A DNA stretch of 10,202 nucleotides from positions 1 to 10,202 of the forward strand of contig DATBSS010000539.1 in the NCBI GenBank assembly GCA_036559665.1, given 5' to 3'. The notes under the pieces are model-generated. The model did not search any database, had not been told where the DNA came from, and worked only from the letters and a program-made list of their open reading frames with translations. This DNA comes from DASRBA01 sp036559665 (GTDB lineage Bacteria > Myxococcota > Myxococcia > Myxococcales > Myxococcaceae). A program made the position numbers and the translations under genes. Below are positions 1 to 6,812 of the stretch, piece after piece; position 1 is the stretch's first letter, and the number at the start of each line of letters is the position of its first letter.

Positions 1-941
1 ACCGGCACCTCGCGGGTGCGGTGGTCCTGCTTGAGGATCTTCAGCATCTCCCAGCCGTCCATCCGCGGCATGTTGAGGTCCGCGATGACGGTGTCGAACG
101 GGGTGGCCAGGGCCATGGTCACCGCCTCCTCGCCGTCCCCCGCCAGCTCCACGTCGAACCCGGCCTTGGCGAGCTGGGTGCCGAACAGCCGGCGGAGGTG
201 CGGCTCGTCGTCGACCACCAGCAGGCGCGGCTTCACCTCGTTGGGGTTGCCGGGCACCGGCGTCACCGCGTACTGCGCGGTCACCTCGCGGGTGCTCTCC
301 ACGATGCGCACCGGCGGGCGTTCAATGGTGCCGTCCAGCTCGAAGACCCCGTCCTCCACCAGCATCAGCTCCCGGATGGCGTCCATGCCCGCCAGGGGCC
401 CGTAGTCGGCGCGGAGGAGGCGGCCGGCCTGGAAGGCCACCCGGCCCTCGAAGGGGGTGCCGCGGTTGACCACCACCGTCCCGTGCAGCTGGGTGCGGCG
501 GGCGAAGTCCACCAGGTTGCGCGCCACCTCCTCCTCGCGGGTGACCGCCACCGGGCCCGGGCGCTGCTGGATCTCGATCAGCAGGGAGCGGATGCGGTTG
601 ACGTGCTCCGGGCTGAACGGCTTCTCCATCACGTCCACCGCGCCGGCCTGGATGCAGCGGATCAGCTCCCGGTTGTCCAACTCGGAGAGCACGAAGGCCA
701 CCGGGACGAACGCGGTCTCTGAGAAGGCGCGCAGGGACCGGATCACCTCCCCGCCGGTGAGCACCTTCATCGACCGGTCCATCAGGATCAGGTCCGGGTC
801 GAAGCTGCGGGCCTCGGGGACCACGCGGGTGGGCTCGCGGAGCGTGCGGCACTGCATCCCGGCGGCCACCAGGTGATCCTCGACCATCTTCAGGAAGTGG
901 ACGTCATCGTCGACGGCCAGGATCCGCGCCGGGGAAGGCAC
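1..941 (-). CDS. Response regulator, receiver–PATAN (DUF4388)–receiver, 3' end outside window
   Basis: Phosphorelay protein, 313 codons visible, C-terminus cut by the window edge. The first receiver (about residues 6-125) has an acidic triad at D11-D13, phosphoacceptor D55 in LILMDRSM, S86 and the conserved lysine K107 in EKPF. Residues about 140-205 match a PATAN/DUF4388 domain (NLVDFARRTQLHGTVVV, then a GRVAFQAGRLLRA strand-turn), a domain known from cyanobacterial PatA and common in deltaproteobacterial regulators. A second receiver starts near residue 238 with LLVVDDE (D244, D245) and phosphoacceptor D288 in ADLNMPRMDG. No DNA-binding or enzymatic output is seen in the visible part. The start is GTG at 941: an in-frame TAG lies only three codons upstream, and the next ATG (codon 19) would remove the first strand. 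There is no Shine-Dalgarno sequence. It lies 22 bp behind the CAP gene, so it may be the last gene of that operon or have its own start signal (see 948-953). Confidence 0.88.
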   Translation of the reverse strand, partial: MPSPARILAVDDDVHFLKMVEDHLVAAGMQCRTLREPTRVVPEARSFDPDLILMDRSMKVLTGGEVIRSLRAFSETAFVPVAFVLSELDNRELIRCIQAGAVDVMEKPFSPEHVNRIRSLLIEIQQRPGPVAVTREEEVARNLVDFARRTQLHGTVVVNRGTPFEGRVAFQAGRLLRADYGPLAGMDAIRELMLVEDGVFELDGTIERPPVRIVESTREVTAQYAVTPVPGNPNEVKPRLLVVDDEPHLRRLFGTQLAKAGFDVELAGDGEEAVTMALATPFDTVIADLNMPRMDGWEMLKILKQDHRTREVP

Positions 942-947
942 GGGAGG

Positions 948-953
948 AGTCTA
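948..953 (-). promoter_or_regulatory. Possible -10 element of a leaderless start for the response regulator
   Basis: On the minus strand the hexamer TAGACT (4 of 6 to TATAAT, including the key first A and last T) ends six nucleotides before the GTG start at 941. Transcription would then begin at or next to the start codon. This agrees with the absence of a Shine-Dalgarno sequence. No -35 box is seen at proper spacing, and the region is also the intergenic gap of a possible operon, so this is a weak call. Confidence 0.3.
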
Positions 954-963
954 ACCGAGCCGG

Positions 964-2469
964 TCAATGCGTGGAGGCGTAGATCACCACCACCCAGTAC
1001 TTCTGTTTACCGAAGGTGGGTGAGTCACCCTGGACCGCCCCCACCCCCACCCAGTCGTTCCGGGCGTCCGCCACGCCCCGAGACCTGGGGATGGCCGACG
1101 GGTCGTCCGCCACGTACACGTCCACCGTCGCCGTCCGGACCCCGCCCAGGGCGTCGAATACCCGGTCGTGGACCTCGGAGCCGGGGAGCTTGGCGCGGGG
1201 GGCGTCCTGGCGCAGCGCCTGGCGGACGTGGGAGGCGGCGATGCGCTCCAGCGCCTCGGACCGCTTGAGCGGCCGCAGGTGCACCTCGGTGCGGAAGCGC
1301 TCCAGCGCGCGGTAGGCGGCCTCCAGCGGGTTCTGGGCGAGCGCCGGCGAGGTGGGCAGCGCCAGCACCTCCACCACCAGCGCCTGGGGCCGCTCCGGGT
1401 CCGGGTCCCAGGCCACGCCAATGCCCACCGCCGTGTAGTCGGGCGTGAGGAGGTTCATCCGGTGGCCGGGGCTGTGCTCGATGGCGAAGTGCGCCCCCAG
1501 CGGGCCGGAGGCCAGGCCCAGGTTCTCGCCCGCGTGGGCGTAGGCATAGCCGGCCGTGGCCAGGCGCGCCTTGAGGTCGTCACCGGAGGGGGAGACGTGG
1601 GCGAAGAAGTGCTCGCGCAGCATCCGGTCGGCGTAGGCCTGGGCCACCGCGTCCAGGCGGCCGTCCGGGGTGACGGGGCCCCCGCCCTGGGCTTTGCGGA
1701 GGGCGTTGATGCGCAGGGCGATCGCCTCGCGGGAGGCCTCCAGGGTGGTCGGTTCAGGCGCCTGGGCGGAGCGGCCCTCGCGGCGCGGGACCCCGGCGCC
1801 GACGTAGAACTGCAGGACCACCTCCGGGCCGCGCGGGCCGCGGGCGATCACCTCCACCGCGTGGCGGCCGGGGGTGGGGAAGGGGACGGTGGCGCAGAAG
1901 GTTGGGCCCGACTGGCGGGAGAGCGGGACCTTGTCCACGCTGCCGGAGGGCCGGGTGACGAACACCTCCGGCTGCCCGAGCCCCCCGTACAGCTCGCCGC
2001 ACAGCGCCTGGCTCACGCCCGCGCGGGGGAGGATCCGCGGGAAGGGGCGCAGCGCCGCGCGCCGGTCCGACAGGAGCGCCACGATGACCGCGTTGTCGCC
2101 GGAGACGGCGGCGCCCACCCCCAGGTGCGAGGCCGGCTCCTCGTTGAAGTCCCTGCGCTTCTGGAAGCTCTCCAGCGCGAACCCGGGCGGGGTGGCGCGG
2201 ATCACCACCGCGCGCGGCGTGGGGTCCGCGCCGCCGGATTCGGAGACCAGCGCGGAGATCTCCAGGAAGTCGGCGGCGCGGTCGGCCCCGGTGGCCAGCG
2301 CCTCCCGAGCCAGCGCCCGCGCGGCCACCTGGAGGGAGGCGTCCGGCGCGGGAATGATCCGGCCCACGCGCTCGAACTCGCGGCGGACGTGGGCGGCCGC
2401 CTCCCGTTCCAGGAAGATCGCGTCGGCAGGGGAGGCGGTCAGCAGGAGGGCGGCGAGGGAGACGATCAC
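964..2469 (-). CDS. Secreted CAP/SCP-family protein with one canonical and two degenerate CAP-like units
   Basis: Protein of 501 residues. It begins with a short hydrophobic segment (residues 2-17, ending SPADA) that looks like a signal peptide without a basic N-region. Residues 243-375 form a canonical CAP domain: HFFAHVSPSG (H291), GENL (E315), EHSPGHRMNLL (E331, H336) and YTAVGIGV. Residues about 20-140 and 380-500 show the same outline, a helix like LxxxAxxxxxxxL and then a VGVGA strand with a hydrophobic end strand, but without the histidines. Between units 1 and 2, residues about 150-225 look like a beta-sandwich segment with two cysteines (C157, C192). CAP proteins are secreted and varied in function (lipid binding, protease-like or cell-wall roles), so no reaction is assigned. 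The GTG start at 2469 overlaps the TGA of the DUF721 gene (GTGA), implying translational coupling. A longer reading frame extends upstream, but that part is the DUF721 gene read out of frame. Confidence 0.87.
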   Translation of the reverse strand: MIVSLAALLLTASPADAIFLEREAAAHVRREFERVGRIIPAPDASLQVAARALAREALATGADRAADFLEISALVSESGGADPTPRAVVIRATPPGFALESFQKRRDFNEEPASHLGVGAAVSGDNAVIVALLSDRRAALRPFPRILPRAGVSQALCGELYGGLGQPEVFVTRPSGSVDKVPLSRQSGPTFCATVPFPTPGRHAVEVIARGPRGPEVVLQFYVGAGVPRREGRSAQAPEPTTLEASREAIALRINALRKAQGGGPVTPDGRLDAVAQAYADRMLREHFFAHVSPSGDDLKARLATAGYAYAHAGENLGLASGPLGAHFAIEHSPGHRMNLLTPDYTAVGIGVAWDPDPERPQALVVEVLALPTSPALAQNPLEAAYRALERFRTEVHLRPLKRSEALERIAASHVRQALRQDAPRAKLPGSEVHDRVFDALGGVRTATVDVYVADDPSAIPRSRGVADARNDWVGVGAVQGDSPTFGKQKYWVVVIYASTH

Positions 2470-2786
2470 GTGAGGGAGACCGTGGCGCGCAGCGAGGTCA
2501 CCACATCCTGGCCCAGGCGCTGCTGGAGGCGCGCCACGATCTCCGGGGCCTGCCGCTCCAGCTCCCGCGCCCACTCGGCGGTCGGGACGGAGACCACCAG
2601 GGTGCGGCCCTCCAGGGACACCGGCCGGGAGGACCGGGCGATGGTCTCGCCCACCGCCTCGCGCCACAACGGCTGCAGGTGCCGGGCGCGCCCGGACTCG
2701 CGGGCCACCTTCCCCAGCACGCCGGGGAGGAGGGAACGGAGGCTCTGGAGGTCGCGCTGGGCCACCACGGCCGATGATAGCTGCAT
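2466..2786 (-). CDS. DUF721 (DciA-like) protein
   Basis: Small protein of 106 residues from ATG 2786. The domain pattern is that of DUF721: a helical N-terminus (LQSLRSLLPGVLGKVARESG), the central W41-R-E-A-V-G motif, then SSRPVSLEGRTLVVSVPTAEWARELERQ (W72) and a C-terminal helix with a final strand. DUF721 is the core of DciA, the replicative helicase loader of bacteria without DnaC, so a role with DnaB is possible; short DUF721 proteins are also often annotated without function. It is first in the leftward operon, with its TGA overlapping the GTG of the CAP gene. The ATG at 2786 has no Shine-Dalgarno sequence. A TATCAT hexamer just inside this ORF would instead produce a message starting at GTG 2768 or GTG 2765 (99-100 residues), which is an attractive alternative start. 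Confidence 0.82.
   Translation of the reverse strand: MQLSSAVVAQRDLQSLRSLLPGVLGKVARESGRARHLQPLWREAVGETIARSSRPVSLEGRTLVVSVPTAEWARELERQAPEIVARLQQRLGQDVVTSLRATVSLT
2774..2779 (-). promoter_or_regulatory. Possible -10 element for the DUF721 operon (leaderless)
   Basis: The minus-strand hexamer TATCAT matches TATAAT at 5 of 6 positions. It ends five nucleotides before two tandem in-frame GTG codons (2768 and 2765) of the DUF721 gene, so the transcript would begin at or near the start codon. If right, the annotated ATG at 2786 lies upstream of the transcript. No recognisable -35 box is present. It lies back to back with the rightward -10 at 2789-2794. Confidence 0.4.
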
Positions 2787-2794
2787 GCTAGAAT
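2786..2794 (+). promoter_or_regulatory. Extended -10 element for the FHA–GGDEF gene (leaderless)
   Basis: TGCTAGAAT is an extended -10 sequence (TGn plus TAGAAT, 5 of 6 to TATAAT). The hexamer ends ten nucleotides before the ATG at 2805, so a start site at about 2800-2802 would leave a leader of only 3-5 nt. The 18-bp gap between the two divergent ATGs has no Shine-Dalgarno sequence for either gene, and an in-frame TAG at 2778-2780 rules out a much longer protein. The -35 region is poor, which an extended -10 can offset. Confidence 0.5.
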
Positions 2795-2804
2795 TCTGCG
2801 GTCC

Positions 2805-3683
2805 ATGGCCAAGACCAAGACGGTGGTCACGGTCATTTCCAAGATCAGCGAGCGGCCGGGGGACCAGGCCGCGGCGCTGGTCGTGATCTACGGCCCGGAC
2901 CTGGGCAAGAAGTACGACCTCGACCGCCCGGAGACGGTCATCGGCCGGTCGTCCAAGGCCGACATCATGGTGGACCAGGAGTCGATCAGCCGCAGCCACG
3001 CCGCGCTCACCAACAAGGGAGGCACGGTCTCCATTCGCGACATGGGCTCCACCAACGGGACCTTCGTCAACGACGAGATGGTCCACGCCGAGCTCCAGCT
3101 TCGCAACGGCGACCTGGTGAAGATCGGCCGGACGATCTTCAAGTTCATCGGCGGCGGGAACATCGAGGCGGCGTACCACGACGAGATCTACCGGCTGACC
3201 ACCGTGGACGGGCTGACGCAGATCTCCAACCGTCGCTTCTTCGAGGAGGCGCTGGAGCGGGAGATCTCCCGCTGCAACCGGTACAACCGGGAGATGTCGC
3301 TGGTGCTGATCGACCTCGACCACTTCAAGCAGATCAACGACCGCTACGGGCACCTGGCCGGGGACACGGTGCTCAAGCAGATCGCCTCCGCCATCCAGCG
3401 CAAGATCCGGAAGGAGGACGTGTTCGCGCGGTACGGCGGCGAGGAGTTCGCGCTCATCCTCCCCGAGGTGGACCTCAAGGGCGCCGCCTCCATGGCGGAG
3501 AAGGTGCGGAAGCTGGTGGGTGGCCACAAGTTCGAGTTCGACGGCCAGCGCATCCCGGTCACCGTCTCGGCCGGGGTGGCCGTGCTCACCGACACCCAGC
3601 GGGAGCCCGCGGACGTGGTGCGCGCCGCGGACGCCAGGCTGTACGAGGCCAAGAGCACGGGCCGGAACAAGGTCGGCGCGTAG
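2805..3683 (+). CDS. FHA–GGDEF diguanylate cyclase
   Basis: Cytoplasmic protein of 292 residues that should make cyclic di-GMP from two GTP. The FHA domain (about 25-115) has GRSS at 47-50, SRSH at 62-65 and STNGTFVN at 82-89, the conserved phosphothreonine-binding residues. The GGDEF domain (about 130-290) has LTQISNRRFF, the metal site around D170/D172 (LIDLDHFKQIND), an intact GGEEF at 211-215 and an inhibitory I-site RKED at 202-205, exactly five residues before it. The enzyme should therefore be active and product-inhibited. The N-terminal tail carries T4, T6 and T9. In Bdellovibrio DgcB, of the same architecture, the FHA domain is reported to bind a phosphorylated threonine in its own N-terminal tail (from memory). 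The start is ATG 2805, probably leaderless. The PilZ gene follows 68 bp downstream on the same strand, suggesting a local signalling pair. Input is probably a Ser/Thr kinase, inferred from the FHA domain. Confidence 0.93.
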   Translation: MAKTKTVVTVISKISERPGDQAAALVVIYGPDLGKKYDLDRPETVIGRSSKADIMVDQESISRSHAALTNKGGTVSIRDMGSTNGTFVNDEMVHAELQLRNGDLVKIGRTIFKFIGGGNIEAAYHDEIYRLTTVDGLTQISNRRFFEEALEREISRCNRYNREMSLVLIDLDHFKQINDRYGHLAGDTVLKQIASAIQRKIRKEDVFARYGGEEFALILPEVDLKGAASMAEKVRKLVGGHKFEFDGQRIPVTVSAGVAVLTDTQREPADVVRAADARLYEAKSTGRNKVGA

Positions 3684-3751
3684 ACGTTTCGCGGCGCGGG
3701 GCGGGGGCGATGGGCTTCCTTCCCGTCGCTCCGTTCCTAGCTTGTGGGGCG

Positions 3752-4486
3752 ATGACTCCCCAGGCCGAGGTCGGTCTCCCGCAGTCCAGGTCCAGGCAGC
3801 CGCAGCCCGTCCCCAGGCCGCCGAGGTACCGCCAGCGAAGGGTCACGTTCGTGTATCCGTTGCTCGTCCAACGGATGGATCAGCCCCAGGAGACGCTGCG
3901 GGCCCACGCGTCCAACCTGTCGCTGGGCGGGATGTTCGTCTACACGCTGCAGCCGCCGCGGCCGGGGACGCACGTGCGGATCGCGCTCGAGGTGCGGGGG
4001 AAGGCGCTGCTGCTCGCCGAGGGCGAGGTGCGGTGGGTGCGGGGGAGCGCGTTCAAGGCGTACCCGTGGTGCCCGGGCTTCGGCGTGCGGTTCACGCACA
4101 TCCCGCCCAAGGCGGTGGCGCTGGTGCACCACCTGGTCACCCGGGCGGGCGGCGGCGGCCTGCCAGCACCGGCTCCGGTCCCGGTTCCGGACCCGTTCCC
4201 GGAGCTCCCGAAGATCACCGAGCTGGACGCGCCGCTCGGGGAGCAGGGCTTCAAGACCGGGCTGATGTTCCCCACCCTGGCGCGGGAGGAGCAGCGGCTG
4301 CCGCTCCCTGCGCTCGAGGAGCAGGCGAGACCGTCCGGCGGCGGCGCGTGGCGCTGGGTGCGCTGGGGCCTGGCGGTGGCGGCCGTGGCCGGCTGGCTGG
4401 CGGCGTTCTCCCAGATGAAGGTGGGGGACACGCTGCGCGCGGCGGTGGCGCGGTCGTCGCGCCCGGTGGCAAGTCCCCAGCGCTGA
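3752..4486 (+). CDS. PilZ-domain protein with C-terminal membrane anchor
   Basis: Predicted c-di-GMP-binding effector of 244 residues. The PilZ domain covers about residues 22-130, with the RxxxR switch (R25...R29 in RYRQR) and the NxSxxG motif N55-L-S-L-G-G60, so ligand binding looks intact. A proline-rich linker follows (LPAPAPVPVPDPFPELP, from 137), then a single hydrophobic helix at about 203-220 (GLAVAAVAGWLAAF) and a short basic tail. The PilZ domain is thus tethered to the membrane by a tail anchor, presumably on the cytoplasmic side. An in-frame ATG at 3710 would add 14 residues, but those codons (CTT, GCT, CTA, GCT, TGT) are unlike the rest of the gene, so 3752 is preferred. No clear Shine-Dalgarno sequence precedes it; a weak TAGCTT hexamer lies at 3738-3743. 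It ends 9 bp from the convergent acyltransferase gene. Confidence 0.85.
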   Translation: MTPQAEVGLPQSRSRQPQPVPRPPRYRQRRVTFVYPLLVQRMDQPQETLRAHASNLSLGGMFVYTLQPPRPGTHVRIALEVRGKALLLAEGEVRWVRGSAFKAYPWCPGFGVRFTHIPPKAVALVHHLVTRAGGGGLPAPAPVPVPDPFPELPKITELDAPLGEQGFKTGLMFPTLAREEQRLPLPALEEQARPSGGGAWRWVRWGLAVAAVAGWLAAFSQMKVGDTLRAAVARSSRPVASPQR

Positions 4487-4495
4487 ACGGCCGGG

Positions 4496-5791
4496 TCAGC
4501 CCCGGAAGACGCTCCGGCGCTCGTCGAGCAGCGCCCGCAGCATCCCCTCGATGGCGCCGCGGGTGCCGTCCACCAGCGGCTGCACCACGCCCGGGTCCTC
4601 CGCGGAGCCGGCGCCCGAGGAGGCCGGCTTGAGCGGCTCCCCGAAGCGGATGGTCCACTTGACGGGGAGCGGCGGTGGGGTGATGGGCCAGTACGGGAGC
4701 CCCAGAAAGCGGGTGGGGAGCTTGGCCAAAAGCGGCCACGCTTCCTCGGCGCCGATGATGGCCACCGGGACGATGGGCAGGCCGGACCGCACCGCCAGCT
4801 TGGCGAAGCCACCCCGCCCCAGGCGCTTGAGCTGGTAGCGCTGCCGGAACGGCTTGGCGATGCCCTGCACGCCTTCCGGGAAGACGATCACCGGGCGCCG
4901 TTCCTCCAGCAGCCGGAACGCGTTCTCCGGGCACGCGCGCACCGCGCCCATCCGGTTGAACAGCGTCCCCAGGAAGGGCGTGTTGAAGATCTGGTCCTCC
5001 ACCAGCCAGCGCGCCTCCGGCAGCTCCGGCCGCTCGCGCTGGAGCGCCTGGCGCAGCACGGGCCCGTCCGCCGGGATGGCGCCGGAGTGGTTGCCCACCA
5101 GGATGGCGCCGCCCTCGGGCACGTGCTCCGCGCCGATCACCGATACCCGCCAGTAGCGGTCGTAGAGGAAGTCCGAGATGGGCTGGAACGTCTCCACCAG
5201 CTCGGCGTCCTTGCCGTAGGGGTCCACCTGCGTCCCCGCGCTGATGCCCAGGGACGTCATCACCGCCGACCCCAGCGCCCTGGTGGCCTGCATCACCCGG
5301 CCAAGCCCGGCGCTGGACACCGCCCGGGACGCCACCGCGCGCGCGAGTTGGAGCGACGTCATCGCCGTGGCGATGACCGCCGCGGCCGGGCTGGTGGGAG
5401 GCGCCGGGCGCGGCTCCGCCTCGGGCGCCACCTCCACCTCGATGACTTCGACCGGGGGCGGTTCGCGATCGACTCCGTTCGCGACCCTCGCTGGTTCAGG
5501 CTCGGGTTCGGGTTCTTCGTCAGCCTCGGCGTCGGCCTTGGGCGCGCGGCGCTGCTTCTTGGCGCGCGCGGGCCGGGTGGTGACCCGGTGCACCTCGCCG
5601 CCGCCGGGGGTGCTGCCCCCGCCGCGGCCCCGCCGGACCTCGCCACCGCCCGGCGTCAGCCCCACGGGCATGGCCCCTTCGACGACCTCGCCGCCCGCGG
5701 GCGTGCGCCCGCTGACCACACTGACGACCCTGCCGACCCGTCCCGCCGCCTTCGCCGCCGGTGCCTTCTTGCGACTCTTGCCCTTGGGCAC
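4496..5791 (-). CDS. Lysophospholipid acyltransferase-family protein with long low-complexity N-terminus
   Basis: Protein of 431 residues. The catalytic part (about 205-431) resembles the PlsC/LPLAT superfamily: VGNHSGAIPADGPVL with H235 and D242, an RMGAVRA block near 280-286, VFPEGVQG (FPEG 304-307) and LPIVPVAIIGAEEAW at 338-352. H and D are six residues apart, not four as in classical PlsC, which recalls MGAT-like members. It should transfer an acyl group to a lipid or glycerol acceptor at the inner membrane; the substrate is unknown. Residues 1-28 are basic, residues 29-70 carry three copies of a TPxGGEV motif, and 82-135 are acidic and proline-rich with an EPEPEPEP run. Residues 135-185 could form an amphipathic helix. 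The GTG start at 5791 has a good Shine-Dalgarno sequence (GGGAGG, 6 nt spacing) inside the preceding SDR gene; one base separates the two. Confidence 0.87.
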   Translation of the reverse strand: MPKGKSRKKAPAAKAAGRVGRVVSVVSGRTPAGGEVVEGAMPVGLTPGGGEVRRGRGGGSTPGGGEVHRVTTRPARAKKQRRAPKADAEADEEPEPEPEPARVANGVDREPPPVEVIEVEVAPEAEPRPAPPTSPAAAVIATAMTSLQLARAVASRAVSSAGLGRVMQATRALGSAVMTSLGISAGTQVDPYGKDAELVETFQPISDFLYDRYWRVSVIGAEHVPEGGAILVGNHSGAIPADGPVLRQALQRERPELPEARWLVEDQIFNTPFLGTLFNRMGAVRACPENAFRLLEERRPVIVFPEGVQGIAKPFRQRYQLKRLGRGGFAKLAVRSGLPIVPVAIIGAEEAWPLLAKLPTRFLGLPYWPITPPPLPVKWTIRFGEPLKPASSGAGSAEDPGVVQPLVDGTRGAIEGMLRALLDERRSVFRG

Positions 5792-5792
5792 G

Positions 5793-6749
5793 TCAGTCCT
5801 CCCTCAGCGCCGCGACGGCCTCGCGGGCGTGGTGATGCGGCGTGAAACCCAGCTCATCTCGCGCGCGGCGTCCGTCCGCCACCCAGGAGTAGTGGAGATA
5901 GCTCAGGAGCGAGGCGTGGAGCGGCCATGTTCCGGAAGTGTTGAGAAAGCGAAGCGCGGAACTAAGCAAACCGGACGGAAGGGGCAGGGGGAGCGCGCCC
6001 GCCCCCCGGACCATCGCGGAGAACGGCAGCACGCCCTCGCCGGCCACGTTGAAGATCCCGGACCGCTTCGCATCCAGCGCCAGGTGGAGCGCGCGGCCGG
6101 CGTCGCGCTCGTGCACCGCCTGCCAGAGCGGGTCGCGCCCCAGCACGGTGGGGATCAGGCGCCGCCTCAGGAGCCGGGTGGCGGGGTTGTCCACGGATGG
6201 GCCCAGGATGGGCGCGAAGCGGAGCACCACGGTGATGGTCTCCGGATGGCGCTCGCGGAAGGCCGCCACCTGCTCCTCCACCTGCACCTTGTCGCCCACG
6301 AAGCGGCTGGGCGGGCAGCCGTGGAGCGGGGCGTCCTCCCCCAGCAGCGCCGGGTGGTCCCCGCGGGCGCCGTAGAGCAGCGTGAAGGAGCCGGCCACCA
6401 CCTTCGGGACCTTGACCTGGGCGACGGCGGAGAGCACCCGCATGGTGCCCGCCACCTCCAACTCGTGGGCGTGGGAGGAGATCCGGTTCCGGGAGAGGTC
6501 CAGGGCCAGGTGGTAGAGCGCGTCCACCGGACGCTCCTCCAGCGCGGCGCGCAGGTCGCTCTCCGAGTCGTGGTGGGTGAGGTCCACCCGCCGGAACTGC
6601 ACCTTGGCCTCGTCCTTCGGCTTGGCGGCGTCCAGGGCGAGGATGGAGTCCACCCGGGGATCGGCGGCGAGCAACGGCAACAGGAGCTTGCCCAGGTCCG
6701 CGTTCGCCCCGGTGACGGCGACGCGCAGCGCTCTCTCCGGCCTCGCCAT
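5793..6749 (-). CDS. Atypical extended SDR / NAD-dependent epimerase-dehydratase-like protein
   Basis: Protein of 318 residues with a Rossmann fold of the extended SDR type: RVAVTGANADLGKLLLPLL at 9-27, VDLTHH at 55-60, LYHLALDLS at 78-86, VAGSFTLLYG at 118-127, and a C-terminal substrate region. Two usual features are altered: TGxxGxxG reads TGANADLG (A17 for the middle Gly), and the catalytic YxxxK reads F150-V-G-D-K154. The serine S121 is present. It may bind NAD(P) without classical catalysis, or act as a lipid- or sugar-linked sensor or isomerase. ATG 6749 has a strong Shine-Dalgarno sequence (GGGAGGGAG, 6759-6751). It is directly followed, after one base, by the acyltransferase gene, so the two are co-transcribed. 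From memory, a similar epimerase-like/acyltransferase pair occurs in actinobacteria (galE2–Rv0502 of Mycobacterium tuberculosis). The 63-bp gap to mutL holds a weak minus-strand TATCAC (6770-6765). Confidence 0.84.
   Translation of the reverse strand: MARPERALRVAVTGANADLGKLLLPLLAADPRVDSILALDAAKPKDEAKVQFRRVDLTHHDSESDLRAALEERPVDALYHLALDLSRNRISSHAHELEVAGTMRVLSAVAQVKVPKVVAGSFTLLYGARGDHPALLGEDAPLHGCPPSRFVGDKVQVEEQVAAFRERHPETITVVLRFAPILGPSVDNPATRLLRRRLIPTVLGRDPLWQAVHERDAGRALHLALDAKRSGIFNVAGEGVLPFSAMVRGAGALPLPLPSGLLSSALRFLNTSGTWPLHASLLSYLHYSWVADGRRARDELGFTPHHHAREAVAALRED
5798..5803 (-). promoter_or_regulatory. Shine-Dalgarno sequence of the acyltransferase gene
   Basis: GGGAGG on the minus strand lies six nucleotides before the GTG at 5791 and within the last codons of the SDR gene. 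It settles the GTG as the start and supports joint translation of the pair. Confidence 0.7.
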
Positions 6750-6812
6750 GCTCCCTCCCGAGGCGTGATAGCGCACTGGCCAGCGCGGCGCCATCTCCGC
6801 TATTGGGGACTC

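Noticed and set aside
962..967. TTGACC on the minus strand as a -35 box for the response regulator
   Set aside because: It lies only eight bases from the possible -10 at 948-953, far too close.
2470..2667. In-frame N-terminal extension of the CAP protein from an upstream ATG
   Set aside because: This stretch is the DUF721 gene read in another frame; the predicted peptide is Gly/Pro/Ala/Arg-rich as expected of a shadow frame, and the hydrophobic signal segment begins right at GTG 2469.
3710..3751. Longer PilZ protein from ATG 3710
   Set aside because: The added 14 codons include several codons rare in this window, and the region between the stop at 3683 and 3752 looks intergenic.
4487..4495. 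Terminator between the convergent PilZ and acyltransferase genes
   Set aside because: Only nine bases separate the stops and no stem-loop with a T-run is visible on either strand.
5244..6812. A very long rightward ORF joined to mutL
   Set aside because: It runs antisense through the acyltransferase and SDR genes and is an effect of high GC content; MutL homology begins at 6813.
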